From positions 1-64,000 of the forward strand of contig NW_020290003.1 in NCBI RefSeq assembly GCF_003144195.1: a stretch of 64,000 nucleotides of DNA, written 5' to 3'. Each line of letters opens with the position of its first letter. The first letter of the stretch is position 1. The DNA is from Ceraceosorus guamensis. Lineage: Eukaryota > Basidiomycota > Exobasidiomycetes > Ceraceosorales > Ceraceosoraceae. The notes beneath the pieces were generated by a model. It saw only the letters and a program-made list of their open reading frames with translations. It was not told where the DNA came from and ran no database searches. The position numbers and the translations under genes are program-made. Of this stretch, positions 52,405 through 64,000 are shown piece by piece.

Positions 52405-53589
52405 ATGACCGTCATAAAAGCTACATTGGCAGCTGCGCTTCTCATTCACAATCGTCTGGGCGGGCGGGCGCCACTTCACGGCACCTTGCCGGAGCGCTTG
52501 GCGGTCATTCTGCGATCCCGTAAGCTGGCCATCGCTCTGCTTTTCTATCTGATCGCTCAGATCAACACCTGGCTGGATAGAGTCTACCTAGGATACGGTA
52601 GAAGAGCCAAAGATGCCTACCACTGGCCTCAAGAGATCGCCGTTGTCACTGGTGGATCAGGCGGTTTGGGGCGCAGAATCGCTTCAGGCCTGGCAGCTAA
52701 AGGCACGCGCGTCGCTGTCCTCGACATCGCTGCGCCAGAGGACGGTGCCTGGCCGTCGAGCCTCGCGTCACGCATTCAATTCTATCAGACAGACCTCACA
52801 GATGCAAACGCCATCAGAACTGTAGCCGAGGAGATCCGCTCCGCCTGGGGCCATCCCACCATCTTGGTGAACAATGTGCGTATGACGTCGGTGATTTGCG
52901 CACTGTCCGTCGCTAGCTGACATCCTCAGTCCTTGACCAGGCCGGCGTCCCCAACGCAGGACAGTCGCTGCTCCATGCCGAACCAAGTCGAACCAAGCTG
53001 ACGCTCGAGGTCAATCTGCTCGCTTCATTCTACACGATACACGAATTCTTGCCTGACATGGTCAAGCACGATCACGGCCATGTGGTCAACGTAGCCTCCG
53101 CAGCGTCTTTCATAAGCGGTGTCAAAGCTGCCGATTATGCGGCGTCCAAGGCAGGTCTCCTTGCGCTGAACGAGACTCTAAGAATCGAGCTCCAGACAAT
53201 CTTCAAGGCCCCAAGCGTATTGACGACGTGAGTCACGAGTCGAGCTCAAGACAAAGCCGGCGGACACACTAATGTGACGTGCTTTCCGTGCGCCTTCCCG
53301 CCATTGCAGCATCGTGCACCCGAGCTTTATTCGCACACCCATGACCAGGGAGCTCTTCAAGTCTCAGTCAGACTTCCTGGAAGCCGACGAAGTTGTGCAT
53401 GCCGTCGTGTCGCAAGTGCACCAGCAACGCAGCGCCAACCTCTTCTTGCCCAATGCTCGCGTCCGCTTTGGCGCGACCTTCAGAGCATTTCCGACGTGGC
53501 TGCAGGATCACTTGCGACTCCAGATATCACGCGGGCTACTGAAAAGGTCTCGTGTCACAGTCACATGGCCACCCAATGAAGCCAAGTGA
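52405..53589 (+). CDS. membrane-anchored short-chain dehydrogenase/reductase, 3 exons
   Basis: NAD(P)-dependent oxidoreductase of the classical SDR type, likely acting on lipids or retinoid/steroid-like substrates at the ER or lipid droplets. Exons 52405-52875, 52941-53227 and 53310-53589 give 345 residues. A hydrophobic N-terminal anchor (LAIALLFYLIAQINTWLDRV) precedes the Rossmann core. Visible motifs are the cofactor loop VVTGGSGGLG, the NNAG motif (split by intron 1 exactly between Asn and Ala), the catalytic Ser of NVASAASF and Y-x-x-x-K in YAASKAG. The layout matches the SDR16C/RDH10-DHRS3-like group found in fungi. The 65-base first intron uses a GTGCGT donor. Confidence 0.92.
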
Positions 53590-53877
53590 CTCAACTGCGA
53601 CATGCAACGCCAATCCCACATGTCCTCAGCCAAGGTCACCAAATGCCCGCCTTCCTGTCGGTCGCTTCTGCTGACGTAGGCTTGACGATCCACACTTGTA
53701 AGCGTTGTCTTTCACTTTGAGTGTGAAGCAATCGTAGTCCCTCTGCGTCTGCTGTGGTGACGAAGCTCTGGTGCTACATGGCATGAAATGCGTGGGTGTT
53801 TTGATGAGTGCATGTGACATCAGAAAGACCTATGATCGTGTGGACTTTTTGTAGGCGCCTGCAGTTCTTGCACAAGC

Positions 53878-54834
53878 CTACTTGCGCAGCTTGCCCTTCA
53901 CGCCCACAAGACCGACATCCTGAACGTTGAGGCCTGGAGCATGAGTGGGCTGAGGGTCAGACATGACTGCGCCTAGCACATGTGGAGCGATGGATGGTTT
54001 CGTCAAGGCAGAGGCAGCGGTCGCTGCCATACTGGCCCGCTGGGAAGGCTCAAAAGTCGGTGTTTCCCGCCTCCTTTCTCCTTCAACACCCCAGATCACA
54101 TCGCATGCACACGGCACTCACCAGGTGGCAAGCTTTGCTTGAGCTTGTCGGCCTTGGCTGCGTCATCGACCACGAGAGTGTAGAGGTATCGGCTGCAACG
54201 GACCTTGAACTTGGTTTGGGTGGAGTTGCCCTTGAGCGTCTTCTTGACGCGAGCGGCTGTAAGGGAGTAGGCGGTCAAAGTCAGCTCGCGATCAATGCAG
54301 TCAATGAAGATGGATGACAACACCAAAGCACACTCACACTTGGCGTCCTTTCTCCTCGCAATTTCGAGGAACTGCTTGATGTCGGTCACTTGCTTAGGCT
54401 GTGGAAAACCGGGAAGAGCACGGCGTCAGTCTTGTATGTCCGATCGGCCACAGCATGTCCAACGACTGGCTGGAATGGGTGCCAGGTCTCCAACGCGCGG
54501 CTATCCAGCCAGCCAGGCCGAGCCATATCAGCATGGCTTTGTCGTGGTCCTTTGCAGCTGTAGCCCACTGCCAGAGCACGACTTCCCTCTGAAAGACAAT
54601 TTGCACCACAAAATGGATGCCCTTCTCCCCTTCTCCCTCTATAAGCCTCCTCCGAAAGAATCCTACGCCTCGTGTTGGCTTCGCTGTCTTGTGCGGTCGC
54701 AATGAATAGCCCAACGCGCATGGTCGCTGTCCTCAATGCTTTTGCTCAAGCGATCGCGCGCTTCAAATTAACACCTCACGCGGTGCACGCAAAGTCTACC
54801 AGTGGGCAGGAAGACTAGAGCCGATACTAACCAT
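53878..54834 (-). CDS. RPL38: 60S ribosomal protein L38 (eL38), 4 exons, start codon alone in exon 1
   Basis: Exons 54834-54832 (coding ATG only), 54398-54338, 54256-54122 and 53933-53878 join to 84 residues, close to the 70-80 of eL38. The protein reads [20 protein letters not shown], then [20 protein letters not shown] and [20 protein letters not shown], ending [18 protein letters not shown]. The first intron is about 433 nt, long for this locus, and begins GTTAGT right after the ATG, as in many fungal ribosomal-protein genes. I checked that intron for C/D snoRNA boxes and saw no convincing pair. It is head-to-head with RPL24. Confidence 0.95.
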
Positions 54835-55777
54835 GTTGGGCGAAGTCCGAGGGTGAAATGTTGTGGTGGTGGGCAAAGACCGTGGTGCAGATCGTGCTGC
54901 CGAAGATCTCCAGTGTCTACCACCGAGCCCGCGGGGTGGGCGAAGATCGCGCACGCCTGGACGAAGATCATGACCACGTGGCTCAAGCCCCGCGAAAGCG
55001 CGCCCGCACGCGCGCGCCAGAGGTGGAAAAGACGCCTCTCGCGCGAGAAAATACTGCTGCGGAAACTGGCGCGCGCTGGTGCGCGCGGGGGGGCGCGGCA
55101 AGCCGGGCTCGCCATCAAGCTGGACACCTGATGACCACTTGCATCTCAGCGCCGCACGCATCAACATAACCACGACTTCACCACACATCTTCTGTCGACC
55201 CCTCAAGAAGTGAGTATGCCAGCTCAGCAGCGATTCAGGCTTTAGCGTCCTTCAACAACAATAGGCAGTCAAGGGCGCCCGAGTTGGATCCTATTGCGAG
55301 CTTCGTTCGGCGCCTCGCACCCTTGCAGCAGTTCTTTGGCGCTTCGGGCGGCGAAGGGGTCATGAGAATACGTTGTGGGAAGCAGATTTGCGGATGGCAA
55401 TCAGTAATTGCCACGATGGCCAACTTTCAAATAGCTTTGAAAGATAGGAGCAGCTCTTGAGGCATTTCCGGGCGGGAAGGAGGATTTGCAGGATCTGTTG
55501 AAAAATAAGGTCGAGCGGTGAAGGAAAGATGGGTATCGGCGTCACGCACGCTGCGTTCGGCGAGGGACGATACGAAGGGTGGACTGAGCTTCAGGTTTGA
55601 CAGTGCGCGCCAGGCGATCCTGACGCGGCGTATTGGACTCAGGCGAGACTTCTTCAGGAATTCTTGGGGGAGCGCTTGTTCAGCAGCACATCGTCTTCGG
55701 AAGCCGCCTACTGACCACCCTTCTCTTCACTCTTGACTTACCTGTCTGTCTCGGCGGCTTATAGAACTTTGCCCATC
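54835..55777. promoter_or_regulatory. divergent promoter of RPL38 and RPL24
   Basis: 943 bases separate the start codons of two cytosolic ribosomal-protein genes on opposite strands, an arrangement suited to co-expression. The left part is GC-rich with CGCGCG words. I could not name specific factor sites with confidence. Confidence 0.5.
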
Positions 55778-56613
55778 ATGAAGGTCGAAACTTGCGCCTT
55801 CTCTCAGCGCAAGATCTACCCCGGTCGCGGAAAGCTATACGTTCGCGGCGACTCCAAGGTGAGTCTGAGAGCGGCCAACAAGATCTGGAGAGCAGATGGC
55901 AGCAGAGGAAGGGGGTGATCAGATCACTATGCGGTCGGACAAGTCGAGTCACAGCATCCCGTCAAGGCAAGCTCAAGTGCTGCCGGGTTTAGCGAGGGAT
56001 ATGTTGGGGACCCCGCTCACGCCCGATGGATATGGGTTACTGGAATAATTCATGCTGACATGCAAGACTCGTTCGCCAAATCGCTATCTCCAAAGGTCTT
56101 CCGCTTCGTCTCCTCAAAGTCGGAGTCTCTCTTCCTGCAGCGCAAGAACCCTCGTAAGATTGCGTGGACTGTGGTCTACCGCCGCATGCACAAGAAGGGT
56201 ATCACTGAGGAGGTTGCCAAGAAGCGTAGCCGTCGCACTGTCAAGCACCAACGTGGTGTTGTCGGTGCCTCTCTCGACGCCATCGCTGCCAAGAGGAACC
56301 AAAAGCCCGAAGTTCGTCAAGCTCAGCAGGCCGCCGCCCTCGCCAAGAGCAAGGACGACAAGAAGAAGAGGCAAGAGGAGCGCAAGGCTAACAGAGGCAA
56401 GGTGGGTAGATATTTGAGAGAATTGATTTCTGTCGGAGGTGCAAAGGCATGGGTGGCGTTGCGTCGGTCATGACACGGGGACATTGTAGCTGCGAGGTGC
56501 TGATCAAGCTATCCTTTCACCATGACCATCAGGGAGCTGTCGCACACGCAGGTGCAGGTCCCAAGATCTCTCGTCAGCAAGCAAAGGGGGCAGCAAGCAA
56601 GCCCCGTGTCTAA
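55778..56613 (+). CDS. RPL24: 60S ribosomal protein L24 (eL24), 3 exons
   Basis: Exons 55778-55858, 56096-56401 and 56533-56613 give 155 residues, the normal eL24 length. The start [19 protein letters not shown] is the family N-terminus, although the second Cys of the usual zinc-binding set is not obvious. The core [20 protein letters not shown] then [15 protein letters not shown] is nearly canonical. A lysine-rich helix follows and the tail reads [15 protein letters not shown]. Intron 1 is 237 nt and intron 2 is 131 nt. eL24 sits at the subunit interface. The gene shares its upstream region with RPL38. Confidence 0.96.
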
Positions 56614-57008
56614 GCAACACATCGCCTGTAGATCGTGGCTTCAAGCCACTCTCACGTCGTCGATGCGATTCTTGACTCCGTTTGTCCCCTCACTGTACTT
56701 CGCTACTATGCCCCACGAACTCGTCCCCTTCAGGACGGCGACGTCAAGCTGATCATGCATGCCACGTAGAATCTATTCGAGTGCGATTTGCGAGCCACTG
56801 GGCTCTTGACAAAGCTCTGGCGCGTCTGGATTCATAGAACAGTCAAGCGCCACAATTCGTTATAAGCGACAGCACCAAATTCGATTGCGCCTTCGGCATG
56901 GGTATAATTAAATGGATGAGTTGCGAATGACGATCGGTGCGCCTATCGCTCAAGCTCGGCACATCTGTTCGATGCTGCGAGACTCTCGACGTTGAGTACG
57001 TGCAAGAC
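56614..57008. other. intergenic, convergent gap
   Basis: Holds the 3' ends of RPL24 and the arrestin gene. I see no further gene. Confidence 0.6.
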
Positions 57009-60000
57009 TCAGCCGATACGGGTCTTCGGCGGCAAAGGTGGAGGCGCAGAGGAGCTGGTGTTACCAGCAGAGACAGCTCTAGGAGTTTCGGGCTCATCGT
57101 CGTCGTCCCAATGTTGAGCATACCTGGGAGAGTAGATGGACGATGTTGGTGGACTAGAGACAGCCGTCGTGGGTGCTTGCGCGCCAGATGAGGGTAGAGG
57201 TGGCACACCAGCTCTCAACTCCAGCGGGGACAGATTGCCAAAGTCGATTTTGGGCAGAGTCGTGCTAAGTTGCGAGAGACCACCAAGACCGTTCGAAGGC
57301 GGCGGCAGAGGAGGTCCTGATGCGAGCTGAGCGTGCAGCCCCGATTGCTGCTGCTGCTGCTGCTGCTCGATTCGCGGACTCAGGCTCCGTTGCTTGCCGG
57401 CAGATATGGAAGGGTCGTGATGAGGCAAGTCCGAAAAGGAGGTCAAGCTGGTCGCGTCGCTTGCCAAGCGGTCATGTGCTGGACTAGAGACAATTTGAGC
57501 TGAACTTGTTCGAGCGCTTGGAAGCCTCTGAGGAGCAATGGATCCATACGAGTGCGTGCCCGACTCCAGCGGCACTGCTGGCGCAGCTTGGGCGTGGTTG
57601 GCAAAGCTGGGGGCCAGATCCGCTGTACCGACTGCCTTTGCGGACCCTGCATTCGGAACAGCGTCAGGCAGCGGTTTGTAATTGGCCATTGACATGGGTC
57701 TCTGTCCGCTTGAGCTGCCACTTGTCTGAGGGACCGACGTGACTCCAGCTGATGCGCCGCTTGCGCCGATCATGGGCGCAGCGCTCGCTATTGGATTCGA
57801 AGCCGATTGCGAGACCATGCTGAAAGGCCTAGTCTGCTGAGCGCTACTGCCAGACGGAGAGTAAACAGGTTGAGCTGCGGTTTCCCCCGGTCTAGTGAAT
57901 CCAGGGGCATAGCTAGCAGCCGGTCTGGTCAATGCTGGACCTGCTGAAGACGTCGAGTACTGAGCTTCGCCGGGCTGCGCGCTCGAGGTAGCCGCAACGC
58001 TTGATGCAGCTTGACCAGGGGGAGATGAGTACGAGGGCACGTTGCCGAGGGATGCGCCAGCAGCTGCGGCTTCATTCTCCGCCTGGAGCTGAGCGTCTCT
58101 CGCAGCGTAATACAGCTTCATTTGTTCTTTCTCGCTGACAGCTCCGGCACCAGGGTATGGCTGACTCGGAGCTGAAGGGGGCGGTGCGCGGGATCCGTTT
58201 GAGGTGGTCTGAGAAGATGATGGAACCCCGACGTATGAAGACCTCTGCGCATTGTTGTTAAGCGCAGGGGGGGTGCTAAGAGGTGATACCCCAGCCGAAG
58301 GGGGAAATGCATTAGCGTGCAAGGTCTGTCGATTGTTGACATAGTTGCCCGCAGCGCTCGAGGTGCTCAGAGTGCTTGCAGACGGCAAATGCGTCTCCGA
58401 AGCTGTGGCTTGATGATAGGTAGGCACTGGTGCAGTCTCGTAAGGCTGATAGGGCTGTGGTCTGTCTCCATCGCCCGGATGAGACAAGCTGAAGTGCGGA
58501 TTGGGAACGTGCGTTGGTGCTGACTGGGTGCCAGGTACACCATTCGATCGAGCAGGGCCAGGTGCTGTGGCATGTTGGCCTCTGGCAACTGCATCTTGCG
58601 CCTCGTAGTACAGCCTGAGCTGGGCTTTCTCGTTGCGCGGGGCTGCGACAGGCGCAGGAGCACTTGACGGATGATCTGGAGGCGCAGAAGGGCCACTTCG
58701 GGCGCTTGAAGCACCTCCTTGGGCTAAAATCTCGCTCCTAGCTTGGGCATCGGCTTCAGCGGCCGCTTGCTCAGCTTTTGCCCGTTCGTACAATCTTCGC
58801 TTCTCTTCTTCGGCGCTCAAGTAAGCTGGCATGGGCGCTTTAGGCCCCGAATTGCTGACGGAGCTGGCTGCGCCCGGTGTATCTTGACTAGTAGCGCCAA
58901 GGGCAGGCGGAGAATGAGACGCCATCCTGGCTTCTGCCTCCGCTGCGGCTTGTTGAGCTTTTGCAGTCTCGTAGAGTCTTCCCTTTTCCTCCTCAGCTGT
59001 CAACCACGACCCGGGTGGTCTTGGGGTAGCTGCGGATACGGCCCGAGCTCTCTCGGCCGAAGCCGAAATGTTTGCCCTCGAAGCGGTCGCGGCTGAAGTG
59101 GCAGCGTTTTCACCCATCCAGTACGCAGCGCTACTCCTGCGACGATCCTCGTCGTCGTTGGCCATCGATCCGGGCTGAAGGCGTGAGGGTGTATTGGTCC
59201 CGCTCGTCGTCGGTGCTGCGTGCGAGAGCGAGGCTGACGAGCCCTGCGCGAAGCCGTTTTTGTAGCCCTCCAAAGCTTCTTTTGGAAAGGTAGCACCCTG
59301 CTCAAAACCACTCTGATACCTCTCTGCCTCCTTTCTTGCACGTTCGTACAGCCTAGCCTTCTCGTTCGCTGCATTGTTGTATGCTGTACTTCCAGGCACG
59401 GGCGCGGACACATTTCTCGACGTCTGAGCTGCCGCCAGGTTGGCTGCCGACAACGCTGCGATGGCCCCTGCGCTCTGCGACGAGGTCACGACAGTAGCTG
59501 AGGAAGCAGCGTCGGGTACGTTGTTGTTGGAATTCTGACTGAGTGCAGCTGCTTGTTTCTTCCTCTTTTCGTCAGCTCTGCGCTGATTGCGCTCCGCTTG
59601 TTCCCTAGCCCGTTGATACAGCCGCATCTTCTCTTGCTCGGCAGTGTCGGAAGGAGCCTCGCTGACTGCGCTCGCACCGGCTGATTGAGGTCTGCGGATG
59701 ACGGACTGCCTAGAGGCGTTGGCACTAGCGTATCGCAAGAGCTGAGCTTGTTGCGCGGCAAGTGCAGCACCCGCGGCTCCGGGGGCTGGCGAGCCGGTGG
59801 GAGACGCGTGCGGATTGGGAGTGGTGCTTTCAGAGATGGCCTCGAAAGGTGAGCGTTGCAGATTGAAGCGACTCTGGTTGCCTGATCCAGCCGCATAGAC
59901 TCCAGGGCCAGATAAAGCTTCAGAGCTGACGCCTAAACGAGCTGCGTTCTCCGACATGTTGGCAGAATGGAACATCGCTCGACTTTCCTCCGCATTGAGC

Positions 60001-61734
60001 TCAGGCCGTTCGTAGATGCTGGGTGGGCCCGCGAACTTCGGGCGGATGGGACCAGGCCCGTCATGACTATAGGCCTGTGCTGCTCCCATGTCTCCCCAGC
60101 TGAAGAGCTGGCCCGGTACACCGCGTCCTGCCATGCCGGGTCCGGAAATTGCTGTCCCTTGTGTCATGACAGTGTCCCTCCGGCGCAGATCCGAGCCGAC
60201 GCCGTATCGACCAATGCCTCCCCCTCCACCACCACCATCAGTCCCCGCGCCGCTGCTGCCGTACGACTGCGATCGCTGAACTGCAGGTGGTCGTGAGCTC
60301 AAAGAATGGCCGGTGTGACCAACTGCGGATTGGCGATCGCTGACGACGGTAGAGTAAGCGTCGTCGGTGTAGTTGTTTCTACTCAAGCCTTGCACAAAGC
60401 CTATTCGATTGCATACGTCTTTGCTCTGCGCGCTAGGAAACGTGGTGATCGTGAGAGGCAGATGATCGATGATGATTGGAGCCTTGCTGACGTCGACGTA
60501 GATGCGCATGGTGTAGCTGACCTCGATATGTTTGGCGGTCTGGATCGTCATCAGACTGTGACTCTTGGGAATCTGGCAGGTGAGGATGAACTCTTGCTCT
60601 TCGTCCTTGTACATCTTCTTTCCGTACGTCTTTGACTTTTGAGCGAGCGTCTCTGTCCGTTGCGAAGCGGCCGCACCTCCACCGCCAAAGCTGCTCAGTC
60701 GATTCGTCTTGTTGCCGCCGCCTCGGAAGGTGATGGTCTCACGCACGCTGAAGGCCACGCTTTTCAGCTTGACGGGAGCCACCTTCGTAGAGTATACAAA
60801 GACCTTGATCGTGACCGTGTCACCGGGACCATAGCAGGTCTGCGTCCGCTCTACTCGAGCTTTCACTCCATCATTCTCTGCCCAACACCAAGACATGATC
60901 AGCGCACGTACAGGCCCACTTTCCGCATCTCGCTGATTTCTCACTCACCATCCGAGTGCTCGTCAGAGATGTGGTAGATGGGCCACGTTGAGTGCAGCTC
61001 GTGCTTCTCCAGAGCGATTGGGTGCGTGCTCTGGACGATTGAGCTCGTCGGACTGCTTCTCAAGAGGCCCTTCTTGCCTTTGACGCAGAGACTGGTGACG
61101 AGCTCGTAAGAGATGCCACACTGCTTGTCTAGCTTGGCAGTAGGTGGAAGCCCTTCCGGGATGGGTATTCGGAACGGAAAGTCTGCCTGTCCGCCGCGCT
61201 CCAGTGTGAGCGATGTGGACAAGGCAAGACCCGATATCTCTTTACCCTACTCGATTGTACTACTCACCGTCTGCAACGTCTCCCAGCTCCCTTCAGCATC
61301 TTCCTCCCTATCGCCAGCACCAGGGCCAGGCCGCGCACTCCACACGCTGTGCAATAATGCATGCGTGGTGTGAGCTTGCCGCTGTCACCTCGACCAATCT
61401 GGCACTTACACTGTGGGACCTCTTCCAACAAGCTCTCCCCACGTCTCGCCACCAGCAACGCTCTCCAGCTTTCTCAACTCGATCCTCAAAAAGCTCGCTT
61501 TCGCGCCTCTCGATCCCAGGCGTACTTCGATGTTTCCGGTGATGTGAGCAGAGGTCCTTGATGCGTCGCCTGGAATACCGGGAAACCCGGCTATGAAGTC
61601 GAGATGAGGCAGAGGGCGAATGGTGCTGACGGAGCGAGAAGGCCCAGTAGCACTCGAGCGTGAGCTATTTCGATCGTCACGTCTGCCTACATCGACTGTG
61701 TGGTCGGCACTCACAGCTTGGTTGTGGACGTCAT
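57009..61734 (-). CDS. large arrestin-domain trafficking adaptor, 5 exons
   Basis: Alpha-arrestin-like adaptor, a family that links plasma-membrane cargo to ubiquitin ligases and endocytosis. Exons 61734-61715, 61682-61410, 61346-61268, 61198-60949 and 60877-57009 sum in frame to 1496 residues. The arrestin N-domain is in the first 210 residues (ASFLRIELRKLESVAGGETW, FPFRIPIPEGLPPTAKL, SYELVTSLCVKGKKG). The C-domain follows (ENDGVKARVERTQTCYGPGD, then SYTMRIYVDVSKAPIIIDHL). The remaining 1100 residues are disordered and Ser/Ala/Pro/Gln-rich, with six charged RLY-helix repeats at about 624, 717, 839, 902, 964 and 1129, a Q7 tract, and the C-terminus APPPLPPKTRIG, a likely SH3 ligand. I saw no PPxY motif. 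It is much longer than most arrestins. Confidence 0.88.
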
Positions 61735-63674
61735 GGCAGGCTAGCTGTATCACGAGTAGGTGATTACACAATAGGGAAATGCGGCCCGAGCCCGGGTGGT
61801 TGCACCCAGCGCCTAGGAGGACGTGCGATCACCGTGACTGTCTTCGCACACCACGGCCTGCTGAGCTCGCAGCTAGGCTGCGCTATCGATCGGTGTTGGG
61901 TGAGCTGAAGGGCTGGTCGAGATGAAGCAGGAGATGAGGCGCGCTGGTTCGCTAGATGGAGGACTTGTCGGTGGTAATGGATCGTGTGTGAGTGAGAAGA
62001 AAGAGCAGCAATTTCTGTTTGACGGGCGACTCGTTTGTAGAAGTGTCGATGCCAAGATGCGTGGTGAAGGGGACTGTGAGTGCTGACAAGGTTCGAATGA
62101 GCGCTCTACCCAATGACGAATGCAGCAGCAGCAGCAGATAGGATGAACGCAGCGAGAAGGAGAGCTCGCGGATGGATCAGGCCTCGCAGGGGTGATGACG
62201 TGCATGCACAGTCGCGAGTATTCACATTCACGAATTCAACGTGCAGCGTGCACGAGTCTGAGTGGACCCCGGCGGGCTGCGCGCGGCGAGAGGAGCAACA
62301 GCAGCAGTCGCAGTCTCGTCACCATTAGCGCTACTCAAGCCTCCTATCCCTCCTCGCCTTCCCAAGATGGCAACCTCCTCACAACCTCAAGATAAGGCTC
62401 TCACACGCAGGATTGGAGTCTGACATAGCTTATCCTCATCCTCGCTCATACATGTTTTGCACCCTGATGACAGCTAGGTATCCTCGACGCAATCACGAAG
62501 CTGAATGAGAAAGTCACGAGCAGAGGCGTGGCTCGGCGCCGCTGACGCGCATTGTGAACTTCGATCATGCTGACGCTGGTCTTGGCACGCTCTAATTTGA
62601 ATCAAAATGCGCGAGTCGTTAGTGTGAGTGTGAGTCGAGTGGAAATCACGAATGTTGGCGCGCGCAATTGAGGTAAAGAGAATCTTGAATTATCAGCACT
62701 CAAATCAGCACACCCATCTAGACTCACAGACTCTGACTGACGACGAGTCTGAGCGAGGCAGGGGCAGCGCAGCAGCTGACGAGACGCAATGCGATCGAAG
62801 GAGAGCATGAAACACCCGCTCGCCCGAGCTCGGCGTGTGGGACTTTGTGACCGCTGCTGATTGCAATCACAATCGTGAATACTGTAATGTACGTGCGCGC
62901 GTGGCTGTGCTAGCCTAGGAAGCTTGCCCTTCACGATTGTTAATTGACAGCATGATACTTGATTAATTTTGAATCAGAGCAACTTCAACTTCACCCCTGG
63001 TATTGCTTACTGCGGAACGCTGACTGATCTGACTTTGACTGTCACCCAGCATCATTCAAGATTCTTGATACAAAATTGACTGTTGACTATAGCGACTCTC
63101 AACTTGCGCTCACGAACGACATCACTGACCCTACTATCTGGGATGTACCGTATCCCACTCTCGACTTTCGACTCGTGACTCAGACTGCCACTAGGCATTC
63201 AATGATGCTACCTTGTAGCGCTTTCTCCTTTCTTTTCAAGGTCTGTCGATGCTATCAGGAGTCTGCAATACGGCGACGGAGATGCGAGCGCATACCTTTC
63301 GGCATTCCGCGCAACGCGGGGGTGGCCAGCGCAGCGTGTTCAAACGGGAGGAGGCACGTACGTGACTCGGTAGTCAGAGTGAGCCTTGATTCACTCGTTC
63401 GTGACTGCATGCTTGATCAAGTTTGCATCCTCACGCTGTCATAGCACTCCATCGTGATTGGCTCGTGATCGTATCGCCTCATACGTCGATGCGATGCACC
63501 TCTTATCAGCCGATAGTCCTTCGAACGTGAGTCATGAGTGGCGTGTGCGATCACGAGGAAGGGAGAGCAAGTCGTCGCTGGGCGCGAGCAGTGCACACCG
63601 TCTTGGCGTTGTTTACGTGCACTCATTTCATGATTGCAGAATCGTGTTCGGGACTCCTCGAGGTGGACGTGTAT
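61735..63674. other. intergenic spacer with GATTCA-rich block
   Basis: Contains the arrestin 5' region and, at about 62590-63200, an AT-rich stretch full of GAATC, TTGATT and GACTCG words. No supported gene. Confidence 0.65.
62590..63200. repeat. GATTCA/GACTCA-rich low-complexity block
   Basis: Words such as ATCACGAATG, GAATCAG, TTGATTAATTTTGAATC, TCTTGATAC and GACTCGTGACTC recur on both strands. Resembles the blocks near 29.5 and 51.3 kb and sits like them in a long intergenic gap. Confidence 0.6.
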
Positions 63675-64000
63675 TCAGAGCGCGACGAGAGATCCGAAGA
63701 GAAGAGCGACGGCCATGGGAGCCGATAAGCCGGAGCTGAGTGGCAAGCCCTTGTGAGCAGCGTCAGGGGTGCGGGAGGCAGAGGCGGATGGAACACTAGC
63801 TATGCTGCTAGAAGTCGGAGTCAGCGAGGTGATGGAGCTCGGGATGGAGGAAGTTGTGCTGGAAGCACTGGAGGTAGAATTGGGATTGGTTGAGATCGCA
63901 GTCGAAGTGGAAGTTGACGCTGGCGAACTGCTTGTGGCGACACTGTCTGAGAAGATGGCCGGTCTCGTTGGGCTGGTGTAGGTGTAAGTACTGCCATCTG
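63675..64000 (-). CDS. C-terminus of a Ser/Thr-rich GPI-anchored surface protein (partial)
   Basis: An open frame enters from the right window edge and ends at 63675, with 108 complete codons in view and no start codon inside. It begins GSTYTYTSPTRPAIFSDSVA, passes through a dense Ser/Thr/Ala/Pro region likely to be O-mannosylated, and ends SSGLSAPMAVALLFGSLVAL. The final small-residue site followed by a short hydrophobic tail and immediate stop is the signature of GPI anchoring. It is probably a fungal cell-wall or plasma-membrane protein; its N-terminal domain lies outside the window, so the family is unknown. Base composition is like that of neighbouring host genes. Confidence 0.75.
   Translation of the reverse strand, partial: DGSTYTYTSPTRPAIFSDSVATSSSPASTSTSTAISTNPNSTSSASSTTSSIPSSITSLTPTSSSIASVPSASASRTPDAAHKGLPLSSGLSAPMAVALLFGSLVAL

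Noticed and set aside
54399-54831. snoRNA in the long first intron of RPL38
   Set aside because: No convincing C box/D box pair or H/ACA hairpin could be found by eye.
54796-55206. 136-residue minus-strand frame upstream of RPL38
   Set aside because: Arg/Pro/Ala-rich translation of the GC-rich divergent promoter; it runs through the RPL38 start codon without conserved sequence.

Overview
This is eukaryotic, fungal nuclear DNA. The genes are dense, carry many short GT-AG introns (about 55-130 nt, usually opening GTGAGT or GTGAGC), and encode fungal proteins: Las17/WASP, TFIIIC Sfc6, EMC4, Sec23, a C2H2 transcription factor and a GPI-anchored wall protein. High GC in the gene-rich parts, plus intergenic DNA full of GCATGC, GTGC, (GC)n, poly-C/poly-G and GATTCA/GTGACTC-type motifs, suggests a basidiomycete, probably Ustilaginomycotina (smut relatives). 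That placement is inference. I found no prokaryotic operons, CRISPR arrays, rRNA or confident tRNA genes.

Layout. 1-2130 is microsatellite-rich intergenic DNA. 2131-5461 (+) encodes a multi-pass membrane protein. 5649-9569 (-) encodes a TFIIIC WD40 subunit and is divergent from the SGT1/ecdysoneless homologue at 10195-13552 (+). After a spacer with C39 and G27 runs comes an amino-acid transporter (15033-16520, +). WASP/Las17 (16806-18527, -) and mitochondrial-type tryptophanyl-tRNA synthetase (19435-21226, -) follow. Sec23 (22198-24826, +) converges on a large C2H2 transcription factor (24965-28522, -).

30004-33076 (+) holds a basidiomycete-type P-loop NTPase with a PD-(D/E)XK-like tail. Then come a pirin (34307-35637, +), EMC4 (36371-37235, -), an MBOAT/wax-synthase-like acyltransferase (37905-39876, +) and a candidate secreted protein (40344-41132, -). 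41.1-47.3 kb is a gene-poor, less GC-rich island containing a decayed element with a diverged tandem duplication. 47284-50754 (-) is a nucleotidyltransferase-like gene. A membrane-anchored SDR (52405-53589, +) precedes a divergent ribosomal pair, RPL38 (53878-54834, -) and RPL24 (55778-56613, +). A 1496-residue arrestin (57009-61734, -) and the 3' end of a GPI-anchored protein (63675-64000, -) close the window.

Most genes are housekeeping: Pol III transcription, mitochondrial and cytosolic translation, secretion and ER membrane insertion, endocytic actin and arrestin trafficking. The accessory part is 30-33 kb and 40-51 kb. Exon joints were read by eye from splice sites and reading-frame continuity; totals marked in-frame were checked arithmetically. 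No database search was possible.
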